From an uncultured Prevotella sp. (GTDB lineage Bacteria > Bacteroidota > Bacteroidia > Bacteroidales > Bacteroidaceae): a stretch of 64,000 nt of DNA. The stretch lies in contig USHW01000008.1 in the NCBI GenBank assembly GCA_900554545.1, forward strand, positions 1 to 64,000. The letters are read 5' to 3'. Within the stretch, counting starts at the first letter, position 1; the number at the start of each line of letters is the position of its first letter. The position numbers and the translations under genes are program-made. Shown here piece by piece: positions 19,264 through 28,100 of this stretch. The notes under the pieces are model-generated. The model had not been told where the DNA came from and made no database searches. It was given only the letters and a program-made list of their open reading frames with translations.

Positions 19264-20607
19264 TCATTCCTTTAAGGCGTCGTGAAGGAGCTTCTTCAGG
19301 CGCTCGACGAATGTCATTGCCGGTTGCGGTTTTTGGGGAATGTCAGGCTCGCCGGTTGTTCCGCCTCCGCCGTAAGGCGTGCCGTTTCCGCCCGTATTGT
19401 TGGCTTCCGTGCCGGTTCCGGTGGTGCCGCTACCGTCGGATGGTTTATTGTCGTCAGGTGTTTCGCCGCCGTCGGGGTTTGTGACTATTACCGGAATGTC
19501 GTCATGATTTTGCTGAGTGGTGTCGCCTTTGCCGTTGCCCGGCGAGTAAAGCTTGTTTATCAGTTCGCGGTAATGGCTGTCGTCGTTGTTGCTTTGGTAG
19601 TCATTGTTTGAGTCAAAGTCCTTGTCCTCGTCGTCAAGTCCTGTGGCAAGGATGGCTATCTTGGCATCTTCGCCTATGGTATCGTCGTCGGATACACCCC
19701 ATATTACCTCAATTTGCGGCGACAGTTCGTCCATGAACGCGTCGATTTCCTGTAGCTCGTCAACGAACAAAGGATAGTCGGGGTTGGTGTAGATGTTGAA
19801 CAGTATGCGCTTGGCCTTGCTCACGTCGCAGCCGTAGAGCAGGGGAGAGTCAAGGGCGTTGACAATCGCTTTCTCCACACGATGCTCGCCTCCGGCGCGC
19901 CCTATGGCCATTATTGCGCCTCCGCCGCCCTTCATCGTGGTCTCGACGTCACGGAAGTCAAGGTTTATGTCGCCCTCGATGGTTATTAGTTCGGATATGC
20001 TCTTTACTGCGTTTCCAAGCACGTTGTCGGCATACTTGAAAGCGTCTTTTACCGAAATGCGCGTGTCTGAATATACTTCACACAGGCGTTCGTTGTTCAC
20101 AATGAGCAGTGCGTCGACGCTCTTGCGCATCTCTTCTACCCCCTTCAGGGCCTTGATTATCTTCTTTTCCTTCTCGAAATAGAACGGGATTGTTACCACT
20201 CCGATAGTCAGCATGCCCATTTCCTTGGCTACGGAGGCCACCACCGGGCCTGCGCCCGTGCCCGTGCCGCCGCCCATTCCGGCAGTGATGAACACCATCT
20301 TTGTCTCGTCTGAAAACAGCTTCTTTATCTCGTCGATGCTCTCTTCCGCCTCATCCCGTCCCCTTTCGGGCACTCCGCCGACGCCCAGGCCGGTCTTTCC
20401 GAGCAGCACTCTGACAGGCACCGGCGAGTGGGAAAGCGACTTGCTGTCGGTGTTGCACACTGCAAACGACACGTCGCTGATGCCTTCCTCAAACATGTTT
20501 CTCACCGCGTTGCAGCCTCCGCCGCCAACGCCGATAACCTTGATTATGTTTTTCGTCATGTCTACGGGTTCGCCGTAGTCAACTATGCTATGTCTTGTCT
20601 CTGGCAT
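19264..20607 (-). CDS. ftsZ: FtsZ tubulin-like GTPase (divergent, outside the dcw cluster)
   Basis: Tubulin-type GTPase expected to polymerise at the division site. Nucleotide-binding glycines are present: VIGVGGGGCNAV (24-35) and the tubulin signature GGGTGTG (112-118). The T7 synergy loop is intact as NLDFRD (215-220), so GTP hydrolysis should be possible. The globular part ends near 330; a roughly 100-residue Gly/Thr/Asn/Asp/Pro-rich linker follows, and a short amphipathic tail (FVERLKKLLHDALKE) ends the protein at 447. No ftsA, ftsQ or mur genes are adjacent, unlike the usual Bacteroidota division cluster, and several stretches look atypical to me (for example KGGGGAIMAIGRAGGEHR). It could be a second FtsZ paralogue or the only one, relocated. 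Its own promoter motif is at 20628-20635. Confidence 0.85.
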   Translation of the reverse strand: MPETRHSIVDYGEPVDMTKNIIKVIGVGGGGCNAVRNMFEEGISDVSFAVCNTDSKSLSHSPVPVRVLLGKTGLGVGGVPERGRDEAEESIDEIKKLFSDETKMVFITAGMGGGTGTGAGPVVASVAKEMGMLTIGVVTIPFYFEKEKKIIKALKGVEEMRKSVDALLIVNNERLCEVYSDTRISVKDAFKYADNVLGNAVKSISELITIEGDINLDFRDVETTMKGGGGAIMAIGRAGGEHRVEKAIVNALDSPLLYGCDVSKAKRILFNIYTNPDYPLFVDELQEIDAFMDELSPQIEVIWGVSDDDTIGEDAKIAILATGLDDEDKDFDSNNDYQSNNDDSHYRELINKLYSPGNGKGDTTQQNHDDIPVIVTNPDGGETPDDNKPSDGSGTTGTGTEANNTGGNGTPYGGGGTTGEPDIPQKPQPAMTFVERLKKLLHDALKE

Positions 20608-20627
20608 GATGTTACAGTTTTATGCCG

Positions 20628-20635
20628 CAAAGATA
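20628..20635 (-). promoter_or_regulatory. -7 promoter motif for ftsZ
   Basis: Minus-strand TATCTTTG, 20 nt before the ATG. It is separated from the divergent promoter at 20724-20731 by under 100 bp. Confidence 0.7.
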
Positions 20636-20723
20636 GCTATCTTTCATATAAAGACAATGTGGCTGCAAGGCTTGCAGATGAAAAAACCTTACAAGGTAGG
20701 GCTGTTTTAATGAAATAATGGAG

Positions 20724-20731
20724 TATTTTTG
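20724..20731 (+). promoter_or_regulatory. -7 promoter motif for the unknown 20.7-21.3 kb gene
   Basis: TATTTTTG. It lies downstream of one possible ATG (20718) and only 4 nt before another (20736), so it constrains the start of the gene. Confidence 0.6.
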
Positions 20732-20735
20732 CATC

Positions 20736-21332
20736 ATGGAAACAGCGGGAAACGGCATGGGAAACGCGGAAGAACTGGCAAAGGAACTGCGCGTGTTGGT
20801 GGCAAGGATGGAGCAGACGGGGCGTTATGACCTTATGCTTCGTGCCATAAGCGTGCCCGTGGTGGAGCGTCTGCGTATAGAGGCCGCACGCGCAAAGCTG
20901 AGCCGGCTGGTGATAACGCGCGACTTCCGCTTCATCTTGCATGACTATAACAAGGAGGTGGTGCTTACCCCTGTTCACAAGGCTTTATACATATTGTTCC
21001 TCAACCACGAGGAAGGCATAGAGTTTAAGGACTTGTCTGATTATGCGGAAGAACTGCGCAGGCTGTACAAACTCGTGTCGCCAAGCTCTGACTCGGCCAA
21101 GATTGACGAGTCGGTAAGCCGGCTGACAGACCCTACCGACAATGCAATCAACGAGAAATGTTCGCGCATCAAGGCCGCATTTGCCTGCCTTATGGATGAA
21201 TACACGCTGAATTATTACATGATAAGCAGCCACACCACGCGCCACTTCAACAGCTCGATGCGCGTATGGTTCAAGCGGCTTAAACTGATAACGCTGCCGA
21301 GAGAGCTGGTGATAAGGGAATTTGAAGAGTGA
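20736..21332 (+). CDS. Unknown cytoplasmic protein, possible winged-helix segment
   Basis: Not recognised. About 198 mostly helical, charged residues without signal peptide or membrane helix. The part LVITRDFRFILHDYNKEV followed by LTPVHKALYILFLNHEEG resembles the start of an OmpR-type winged helix, with a helix-rich, partly basic C-terminus (MRVWFKRLKLITLPREL); a DNA-binding role is only a guess. Three in-frame ATGs exist: 20718 lies before the -7 motif and is unlikely; 20736 would be almost leaderless; 20757 would give a leader of about 20 nt. It is divergent from ftsZ and convergent with the DNA methyltransferase, sharing a perfect 32-bp hairpin at the 3' end. Context does not reveal its job. 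Confidence 0.7.
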   Translation: METAGNGMGNAEELAKELRVLVARMEQTGRYDLMLRAISVPVVERLRIEAARAKLSRLVITRDFRFILHDYNKEVVLTPVHKALYILFLNHEEGIEFKDLSDYAEELRRLYKLVSPSSDSAKIDESVSRLTDPTDNAINEKCSRIKAAFACLMDEYTLNYYMISSHTTRHFNSSMRVWFKRLKLITLPRELVIREFEE

Positions 21333-21335
21333 GAA

Positions 21336-21418
21336 CTGACAGCAAAAAGCGGAAAAGTGAAAAATCCCAATGCTTTATAAGGTGATGGATTTTTCACTTT
21401 TCCGCTTTTTGCTGTCAG
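21336..21418. terminator. Perfect 32-bp hairpin between convergent genes
   Basis: Arms 21336-21367 and 21387-21418 are exact inverted copies (left arm starts CTGACAGCAAAAAGCGGAAA) with a 19-nt loop. The arms hold A/T-rich runs, so the structure could terminate transcripts from both strands. The minus-strand methyltransferase stops in the loop (21375), so its last residues are encoded by one arm. Confidence 0.75.
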
Positions 21419-22358
21419 CCCTGTTTTGAAGGTTCAGCGTGTTCCTTTCCCAAAACACGCCGCCGCTATAGCCCTGTATGCTCTTGTCTTTGTCGGCCAT
21501 GGCGAGGCGTTTGGCGGCGAGCAGGGCGTAGTCACGGTTTATTTCGATGCCGCAGTACTGCCTGCCGAGTTTCTTGGCGACGACCGATGTCGTGCCGCTG
21601 CCAAGGAAAGGGTCGAACACTACGCCGCCTTCGGGGCAGGAGGCGAGGATTAGTTTGGCTATAAGTTTCTCAGGTTTCTGTGTGGGATGCTCGGTGTTTT
21701 CGGGCATCGACCAGTACGGAATGCTGATGTCGTCCCAAAAGTTAGAGGGGTGGGTGAGGCGGAAATTGCCGTCTTCGGTCTCTTCCCAGTCTTTCGGCTT
21801 GCCGTCAACCTTATAGGGGGCGATGACGCGCCGCTTCATCTTCACCGCTTCAACGTCGAAGTAATAGTTGCCGTCGTCCATCACGGCGAACCATATATCC
21901 TCCATGGCGTTTTTCCAGTTAGTCTTCGCTCCGCGTCCTTTCTCGCGCTGCCAGGTGATGCGGTTCTTTATGGTTGCTACCGAGTCGAGCACCTGGAACA
22001 CCGCACTTGAGCTTTTCCAGTCACAACATACGTACAGGCTGCCGCCGGGCTTCAGGCATCTTACAATCTTAGGAAGCCAGCTGCGTATGTATTCAGTGTA
22101 GCTGTCGTTGCTGGTGGCCTTGAACTTCATGCCTGCAAAATCTTTTGAAAGGTTGTAGGGAGGGTCTACCACGAGCAGGTCGGCGAAGCCTTCGGGCAGG
22201 AAGTCGATGATGTCGAACAAGTCTTGGTTGATAGTTTTGCCAACAATGTCGCTTGCGGTGCAGGCTGCGTCAATCTTGCTCAGGCAGGGTTGGAGTGCGG
22301 CTTTGTCGGCTTCTGTCAGTATGATTGTATGGTTTCTTTCTGAGCGTGGTTTTTCCAT
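21375..22358 (-). CDS. Orphan beta-class DNA amino-methyltransferase (N6-adenine or N4-cytosine)
   Basis: SAM-dependent DNA methyltransferase of 327 residues. Motif order is that of the beta class: catalytic DPPYNLS near residue 65, then target recognition, then the SAM-binding block DPFLGSGTTSVVAKKLG near 263. DPPY is more common in adenine enzymes, but N4-cytosine activity is not excluded. NTEHPTQKPEKLI before the SAM block is also typical. No restriction enzyme is adjacent, so it may be a regulatory orphan. The start is ATG 22358; a longer reading from a TTG at 22379 would overlap the promoter motif (22377-22384). The C-terminal tail (SKKRKSEKSITL) is encoded by the hairpin at 21336-21418 and is probably not functional. 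Confidence 0.88.
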   Translation of the reverse strand: MEKPRSERNHTIILTEADKAALQPCLSKIDAACTASDIVGKTINQDLFDIIDFLPEGFADLLVVDPPYNLSKDFAGMKFKATSNDSYTEYIRSWLPKIVRCLKPGGSLYVCCDWKSSSAVFQVLDSVATIKNRITWQREKGRGAKTNWKNAMEDIWFAVMDDGNYYFDVEAVKMKRRVIAPYKVDGKPKDWEETEDGNFRLTHPSNFWDDISIPYWSMPENTEHPTQKPEKLIAKLILASCPEGGVVFDPFLGSGTTSVVAKKLGRQYCGIEINRDYALLAAKRLAMADKDKSIQGYSGGVFWERNTLNLQNRADSKKRKSEKSITL

Positions 22359-22376
22359 AGGCTGTTGTTTTTGTGG

Positions 22377-22384
22377 CAAAATTA
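22377..22384 (-). promoter_or_regulatory. -7 promoter motif for the orphan methyltransferase
   Basis: Minus-strand TAATTTTG, 18 nt before ATG 22358. Confidence 0.65.
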
Positions 22385-22497
22385 CTCAATTTAGGGCAAG
22401 GCGGCAAATCTGACGACGGTAAAAGTGCCGTGCTTGCAAGGCACTTGGAGCGTGCTTTGTGGCCTATGGCGTAACGTGTTGATATTCAATGCGTTGT

Positions 22498-22585
22498 AAA
22501 AGACCGTCTTTTACGGCGCAAAAGGTGGCCTTTTAGGAGGTAAAAGATGGCCTTTTGCCTTCCAATTTGCCGTCTTTTAAATTGA
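22498..22585. repeat. 4 x 22-bp intergenic array, copy 6
   Basis: Units start at 22498, 22520, 22542 and 22564. Cores: AAAAGACCGTCTTTT, AAAAGGTGGCCTTTT, AAAAGATGGCCTTTT, AATTTGCCGTCTTTT. The flank motif lies directly to the left (22470-22497), pointing into the array. It is the left part of a composite island extending to 22725. Confidence 0.9.
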
Positions 22586-22685
22586 GAGTTGATAATTGGG
22601 AATGGATAATTATGATTTGCCTTGTTGGTAAGCAGCCTTAAAGGCAATCATAATTGTTCATTTTTAATTTTTCATTCTTAATTAA
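22579..22685 (+). repeat. AT-rich dispersed repeat, copy 1
   Basis: Begins TTGAGAGTTGATAATTGGGA and ends with a TTTTTAATTTTTCATT-type run. It contains internal inverted segments (ATAATTATGATT / AATCATAATT). A reverse-complement copy is at 60709-60811, in the same relative position next to an array. Confidence 0.75.
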
Positions 22686-22694
22686 AAAACAGGT

Positions 22695-22725
22695 CCACCC
22701 CAGCCCTTCCGAAGGGAGGGAGCTT
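22695..22725 (-). repeat. Short dispersed repeat (CCCTCCC type), copy 2
   Basis: On the minus strand it reads AAGCTCCCTCCCTTCGGAAG and continues GGCTGGGGTGG. Third member of the island array / AT-rich repeat / CCCTCCC repeat. Confidence 0.75.
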
Positions 22726-22810
22726 GGTATGCTTTTGCTGATTAGGTATATTAGTCTTATCTGTCACATTTGTCCTATTCATCCTGAATAGAGCAAGAAA
22801 ATAACAAAAA

Positions 22811-22846
22811 CAAAAAATCCGCTTCCAAAGAGGAAACGGATTTTTG
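22811..22846 (-). terminator. Intrinsic terminator of lpxA
   Basis: CAAAAAATCCG / CGGATTTTTG stem, ending 10 nt past the lpxA stop, with a T-run on the minus strand. Confidence 0.75.
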
Positions 22847-22855
22847 TTATTGTGA

Positions 22856-23632
22856 TTACCACATCTTGCTTATCAGACCGAGCTTTGTCGCGTCGATAAA
22901 CTCGATTATGTGGCGCACTTCCGGGCCGTCGGGCACCTGCTCGCGTATCTGGCGCACGGCGTCGAACACGCTTGTCTGTCCGTGGAACACAAGACGGTAG
23001 GCGTTTGCGATGTGGTCCTGCACTTTCTTGCTGACATTGTGGATGTCAAGTATTGTGGCGTTGACGCCTCCGTACTTGACGGGGTTGTCGGCGGCGATGA
23101 TATACGGCGGAACGTCGCGGCTTAAGCGGCAGCCTCCCTGTATCATCGAGCCGCGGCCCACACGCACGCCTGCGTTGGCGATAACGTTCGACGAGAAAAT
23201 CACATCGTTCTCAATGTCGCAGTCGCCGGCTATTTTTGTTCCGTAGCCGAACACGCAGTTGTCGGAAATCTTTGTGTCGTGCGATACGTGTACGCCTTCC
23301 ATCAACACGTTGCGGTTGCCTATTACGGTTTGTCCGTCGCTGAAGGTGGCGCGGTTGATGACCACGTTCTCACGTATGATGTTGTTGTCGCCGATAATAA
23401 GCGTGGAGTTGTCGCCCTTGAAGTTGAAGTCTTGCGGAATGGCAGCGAGCACGGTGTTCTGGTACACAGTGTTGCCGCGTCCCATGCGTGTGCCGTTCAT
23501 TATGCTGACGTAGGGATAGATGACGCAGTCGTCGCCAATCTCAACGTCGCCCTCGATGTATGCGAAAGGATAGATGGTGACGTTCTTTCCTATTTTCGCC
23601 TTCGGGTCTATTTCTGCTTTTGGACTTATCAT
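22856..23632 (-). CDS. lpxA: UDP-GlcNAc O-acyltransferase LpxA
   Basis: First step of lipid A synthesis: transfers a 3-hydroxyacyl chain from acyl-ACP to the 3-OH of UDP-GlcNAc in the cytoplasm. The 258-residue protein shows left-handed beta-helix hexapeptides from the start (AEIDPKAKIGKNVTIYPFA), the catalytic-His segment GVHVSHDTKI, the DVPPYIIAADNPVKYGGVN segment of LpxA, and a helical C-terminus (YRLVFHGQTSVFDAVRQI). It is not beside lpxD, lpxC or fabZ, where the Bacteroidota gene usually lies, so it could be a second paralogue. It is on the same strand as the RND operon upstream, with a word-repeat hairpin between. Confidence 0.88.
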   Translation of the reverse strand: MISPKAEIDPKAKIGKNVTIYPFAYIEGDVEIGDDCVIYPYVSIMNGTRMGRGNTVYQNTVLAAIPQDFNFKGDNSTLIIGDNNIIRENVVINRATFSDGQTVIGNRNVLMEGVHVSHDTKISDNCVFGYGTKIAGDCDIENDVIFSSNVIANAGVRVGRGSMIQGGCRLSRDVPPYIIAADNPVKYGGVNATILDIHNVSKKVQDHIANAYRLVFHGQTSVFDAVRQIREQVPDGPEVRHIIEFIDATKLGLISKMW

Positions 23633-23646
23633 ATTGTTTAATTTTA

Positions 23647-23759
23647 ATCGGTTATAAGGTTGTGGGTTTTACGGTTATACGGTTTGAGTTGTTGTGAGGC
23701 CATAAAGGTTTTCCGGCTTTTACCGTATAACCTTATGACCTCATAACCGCACAACCCTA
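23647..23759. repeat. Word-repeat hairpin (GGTTATAAGGTT type)
   Basis: Words such as GGTTATAAGGTTGTGGG and ACGGTTATACGG on the left face CCGTATAACCTTATGACC and CATAACCGCACAACCC on the right. Located right after the outer-membrane factor gene and before lpxA; probable terminator. Confidence 0.6.
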
Positions 23760-23763
23760 CACT

Positions 23764-25161
23764 TTACTCTCTTCCTCCGCCAAGGGCGTAGTAGAGGTTG
23801 ACAACAGCCTGCATCTTGTAGAAGTCGTCCTGTACCTTTGACAGCTCGGCGTTGAGCAGCGACTGCTGCGCAGTTATTACCTCAAGATATGTGCTGCCGC
23901 CCATATTGAAGAGGTCTTTGGTGTACTCGACGTTCTTCGTCAGGCTTTCAACCTGCTTTGCCTCAAGCTTGCTCTTCTCGTCGGACGAGTTGTAGAGCAC
24001 GAGCGCGTTGCTCACTTCAGAGCCTGCTGCAAGCACTGCGTTCTGCCAAGTGTTGTAGGCTTGCTCCTGTGTTGCCTTGGCAACTTTGAGCTGCGCTACG
24101 AGCTGTCCGTTCTGGAAGATAGGCTGAACGAGGCTTCCTATTGCCTGCAACAGCCACTTGCCGGGGTTCACAATGCCCATGCCTGAACTGTTGGTGAACG
24201 CGCCGGAGCCGCTGATGGTTATGTTCGGATAGAACTTCGAGCGTGCAGCCTGCGTGTCGTAGAAGCACTGTGCGAGGGTCATCTCTGCGTAGTGTACGTC
24301 AGGACGGTTGTTGAGCATCTGTATGCCGATGCCCGTGCTGAATTCCGTAGGCAGCGACTGGTTCTCTATTTTTCCGCGTGCAATGGTCTGTGCCTGCTGT
24401 CCCAAGAGCAGCGAGAGCGAGTTCTCGGTCTCGCGGATTTGGCGTTTCAGGTCGGCAGCCTGTGCCAATACAGAGTAGTAATTGGCCTCGGCGCTTTGCA
24501 CGCTGGTTTCTTTTGCGTTGTTGAGTTCCTTCTGCAACTTCATCATGTCCCATGTGTCCTTGGTCAGCTGGGTCATGTTGTCTACTATTTCAAGCTGCTT
24601 GTCGAGCATCAGCAGCGTGTAATAGGCGTTCGCTATGTTTGCGATGAGGTTGGTCTTTACAACAAGCTGGTAGTCCTTTGTTGCCAGCAGAGCCATCTGC
24701 GCGCTGCGCTTCTGGTTCAGCAGGTTGCCGAAGAGGTCGATGCTCCAGCTTGCGTTAATGGGCAGGGAATAAGTCTTTGTCGCCTTGCTTCCGTCCCATG
24801 AGGAGATGGTTCCTTGTGGAGAGAACGTGAATGAAGGTACGAATGCCAGTTTGGCCGCCATGAGCTGAGCCTCCACCATCTTCACGTTGAGTGCCGCGTT
24901 GAGCAGGTCGGTGTTGTGCTCAAGTCCCTGTTCGATGAGTGCCTGCAGTTGCGGGTCGGTGAAAACGCTGCGCCAAGGCAGGTTGCCGAAGCTCGTCGTG
25001 TCGGTTACTGCCAGCGTGTCGGTGGTTGATGTCACGTCGCGCACCAACCCTGTGGCGTTCACCTCCGGGCGCTCGTACTTGTTGTAGATTCCGCAGCTGC
25101 TCATGATGGCAGCGGCGGAAACGAGTATCAAAATATTATTTCTTTTCATCTTATTTGTCAT
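23764..25161 (-). CDS. RND efflux outer-membrane factor (TolC/OprM-type lipoprotein)
   Basis: Outer-membrane exit duct of a tripartite RND pump. The 465-residue protein has a lipoprotein signal (SAAAIMSSC) and the two-fold repeated helical hairpin layout of outer-membrane efflux proteins, with LIEQGLEHNTDLLNAALNVK in the first half and RPDVHYAEMTLAQCFYD in the second. The C-terminal QQSLLNAELSKVQDDFY segment is also typical. The ATG at 25161 overlaps the permease stop by 11 bp; ATG 25149, directly after that stop, gives a more usual lipoprotein N-terminus (MKRNNILILV). It is the last gene of the adaptor-permease-factor operon, so expression is coupled to the pump. Confidence 0.93.
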   Translation of the reverse strand: MTNKMKRNNILILVSAAAIMSSCGIYNKYERPEVNATGLVRDVTSTTDTLAVTDTTSFGNLPWRSVFTDPQLQALIEQGLEHNTDLLNAALNVKMVEAQLMAAKLAFVPSFTFSPQGTISSWDGSKATKTYSLPINASWSIDLFGNLLNQKRSAQMALLATKDYQLVVKTNLIANIANAYYTLLMLDKQLEIVDNMTQLTKDTWDMMKLQKELNNAKETSVQSAEANYYSVLAQAADLKRQIRETENSLSLLLGQQAQTIARGKIENQSLPTEFSTGIGIQMLNNRPDVHYAEMTLAQCFYDTQAARSKFYPNITISGSGAFTNSSGMGIVNPGKWLLQAIGSLVQPIFQNGQLVAQLKVAKATQEQAYNTWQNAVLAAGSEVSNALVLYNSSDEKSKLEAKQVESLTKNVEYTKDLFNMGGSTYLEVITAQQSLLNAELSKVQDDFYKMQAVVNLYYALGGGRE

Positions 25162-28100
25162 TTTTCTTGTTTTCTACCGGACGGGTGTACTGCAACAGCT
25201 CGGTGTCAACGGTTGCGTTGTCGTCGTCGAACTCAAGCGGCTTAACCTTCTCCTGCAAATATTGGAATATGTAGAAGAGCGCCGGAACTATCAGAAGCTG
25301 GCAAATCATACCTATGAGCATACCGCCGATTGCGGCTGCGCCGAGGGTCATGTTACCGTTGTATCCCACACCTGTAGGCCGGAGCAACGGCATAAGGCCG
25401 ATAATCATCGCCAAAGAAGTCATCAAAATCGGTCGCAGACGGGCTTGGGCACCGAGCACTGACGCCCATGAGAGTGCCATACCTGTTCTTCTTCGTTCGA
25501 GGGCGAACTGCACGATAAGGATGGCGTTCTTGGCCAAAAGTCCGATAAGCATGATGAGCGCAATCTGCATGTAGATGTCGTTCTGCTTTCCGAACAGGTC
25601 GGTGAAGATGAACGCGCCGGCGATACCGAACGGAATTGACAATATGACTGACAGAGGCACGAGATAACTCTCATACTGTGCGCTCAAAATCAGGTACACG
25701 AAGGTAAGGCAGAGCACGAAGATAATCATCGTTGAGCTGCTTGATTCCTGCTCTGAACGTGTCAGACCGGAGAACTCGTAACCGAAGCCTGTCGGCAATG
25801 TGGTGCTTGCCACTTCCTCAACGGCGCGTATGGCGTCACCTGACGAATAACCGTCGGCTGCGGTGGCGTTGATGTCGATTGACGTGAACAGGTTGAAACG
25901 TGCGATTTCCTGTGGGCCGTAGACCTTTGTCATCGTCACGAACTCGTTGATTGGAGCCATGCCGCTGCTTGTCCTTACATAAATGTTGTTCATGCTGTTC
26001 AGGTTCTCTCGCATCTTCGGGTCAGCCTGAATCATGACACGGTAGAGCTTACCGAACGAGTTGAAGTTCGACGCATACAGACCGCCATAATATCCCTGCA
26101 TTGCCGTAAGCACGGTGCTCGGGTCGATGCCGCTCTGCTTGCACTTCTCGACATTTACGTCGATTTGGTACTGCGGGTACTGTGAGTTGTACGAAGTCAT
26201 GGCCGTTGCAATCTCGGGACGCTTGTTCAGCTCTGCCAGGAAGTTCTGTGTTATGTTGAAGAAGTTGTTGACATCGCCACCGGTACGGTCAAGCATTGAG
26301 AATGTCAGACCGTTGGTTGCCGAGAAACCTTGCACCATAGGCGGCTGGAACGCCAGTATCTGTGCGCCCTTGATGGCAGCCGTCTGCTTGTAAATCATGG
26401 CGAGCACCATCTTCGAACCCATGCTGTGTACGTCAAAATACTTCATGAATCCTTCTTCCTTGTCACGCGCCTCAAACGACTTGAGCTTGATGACGAACGT
26501 TCCTTGGTTGGTACCTTGGCCGGAGATGAAGTTGTAACCGGTGATGCGCAGACGGTTTTCGATTGCCGGGTTGGTGGCAAGCATGGAGTCTACTTGGTCC
26601 ATAACTTCATTGGTCTTGGTAAGAGATGTACCTGGAGCGGTTGAAACCGTACAGAACACCGTACCTGTATCCTCGTCAGGAACAAGACCTGTCTTGGTAT
26701 TCATTGCCGTAAGCACGAGGGCTGCGATGCCGACAAGTACGGAAACGATAGGGATAGCCGGCTTCTCAACAATCTTGCGGACGCTCTTTGTGTATTTGTC
26801 CTGCACCTTGCCGTAAGCACCGTTGAATGCGGCGCTGAAGCGGTCGAGCAGCGACATCTTGCGCTCAGAGCCGTCCTCGTTCTTAGGTTTCAGGAGGATT
26901 GCACACAACGCAGGAGACAGCGTCAACGCGTTGATAGCCGAGATGACAATTGAGATAGCCATCGTAATACCGAACTCCTTGTAGAATGTTCCCGACGTTC
27001 CGCCGATGAACGACACAGGGATGAACACGGCCGACATCACAAGCGTGATGGAGATGATGGCTCCGGAGATTTCATTCATCGCGTCGATTGAGGCCTGGCG
27101 TGCCGACTTATAGCCCAAGTCGAGCTTCGCATGGACGGCCTCGACGACGACGATGGCATCGTCGACGACTATCGCTATGGCCAAGACTAACGCCGAGAGC
27201 GTAAGCAGGTTGAGCGAGAAGCCGAACACATAGAGGAAGAAGAACGTACCGACAAGTGACACCGGCACCGCGATAAGCGGTATGAGCGTCGAGCGGAAGT
27301 CCTGCAAGAAGAGGAACACGACGATGAACACCAGCACGAACGCCTCTATGAGGGTGTGTATAAGGTTGTCGATTGACGCGTAAAGGAACTCCGTCACGTC
27401 CTGCATGTACTTGATTTCCACGCCCGGAGGCAACAGTTCACGCTGTTGGTCGATAACTTTCTTAATGTCGTTGACAATCTGCGTAGCGTTAGAACCTGCG
27501 GTCTGTGTCACCATCATCATGACGGCGGGCCTGCCGTCAACCTTTGACGTAACGCTGTAATAAAGTCCGCCAAGCTCCACTCGTGCGACGTCCTTCACGC
27601 GGATGGTGTTGCCGTTGGCGTCGCTTGATATTACCATGTTCTCGAACTCCGTAGGAGTCTGCAGGCGGCCACGGTACTTTATGGTGTACTCGTACTGGTT
27701 GTCGCTCTGCTCTCCGAACTTACCCGGAGCGGCCTCGATATTCTGCTCGGCAAGGATGCCGGCGATGTCAGACGGCATGAGGCCGTAGTTCTTCATCTTG
27801 ATGGGGTCGAGCCATATACGCATTGAGTACGTCTTGGCACCCATCACCTCGCAGTCGCCCACACCGTTGACACGTTTCAGTGCCGGGATGATGTTGATGT
27901 CGGCGTAGTTCTGCAAGAATTTCTCGTCGTAACGCTCAGGGTCGCCGACGATAGACATAAGGAGCACCGTAGAGGTCTGTCGCTTCTGCACGGTGACACC
28001 TGCCTGCGTAACCTCGGCAGGCAGAAGAGCCGATGCCTGCGACACGCGGTTCTGCACGTTCACCTGGCACATGTCGGCGTTCATTCCTTGTTTGAAGAAC

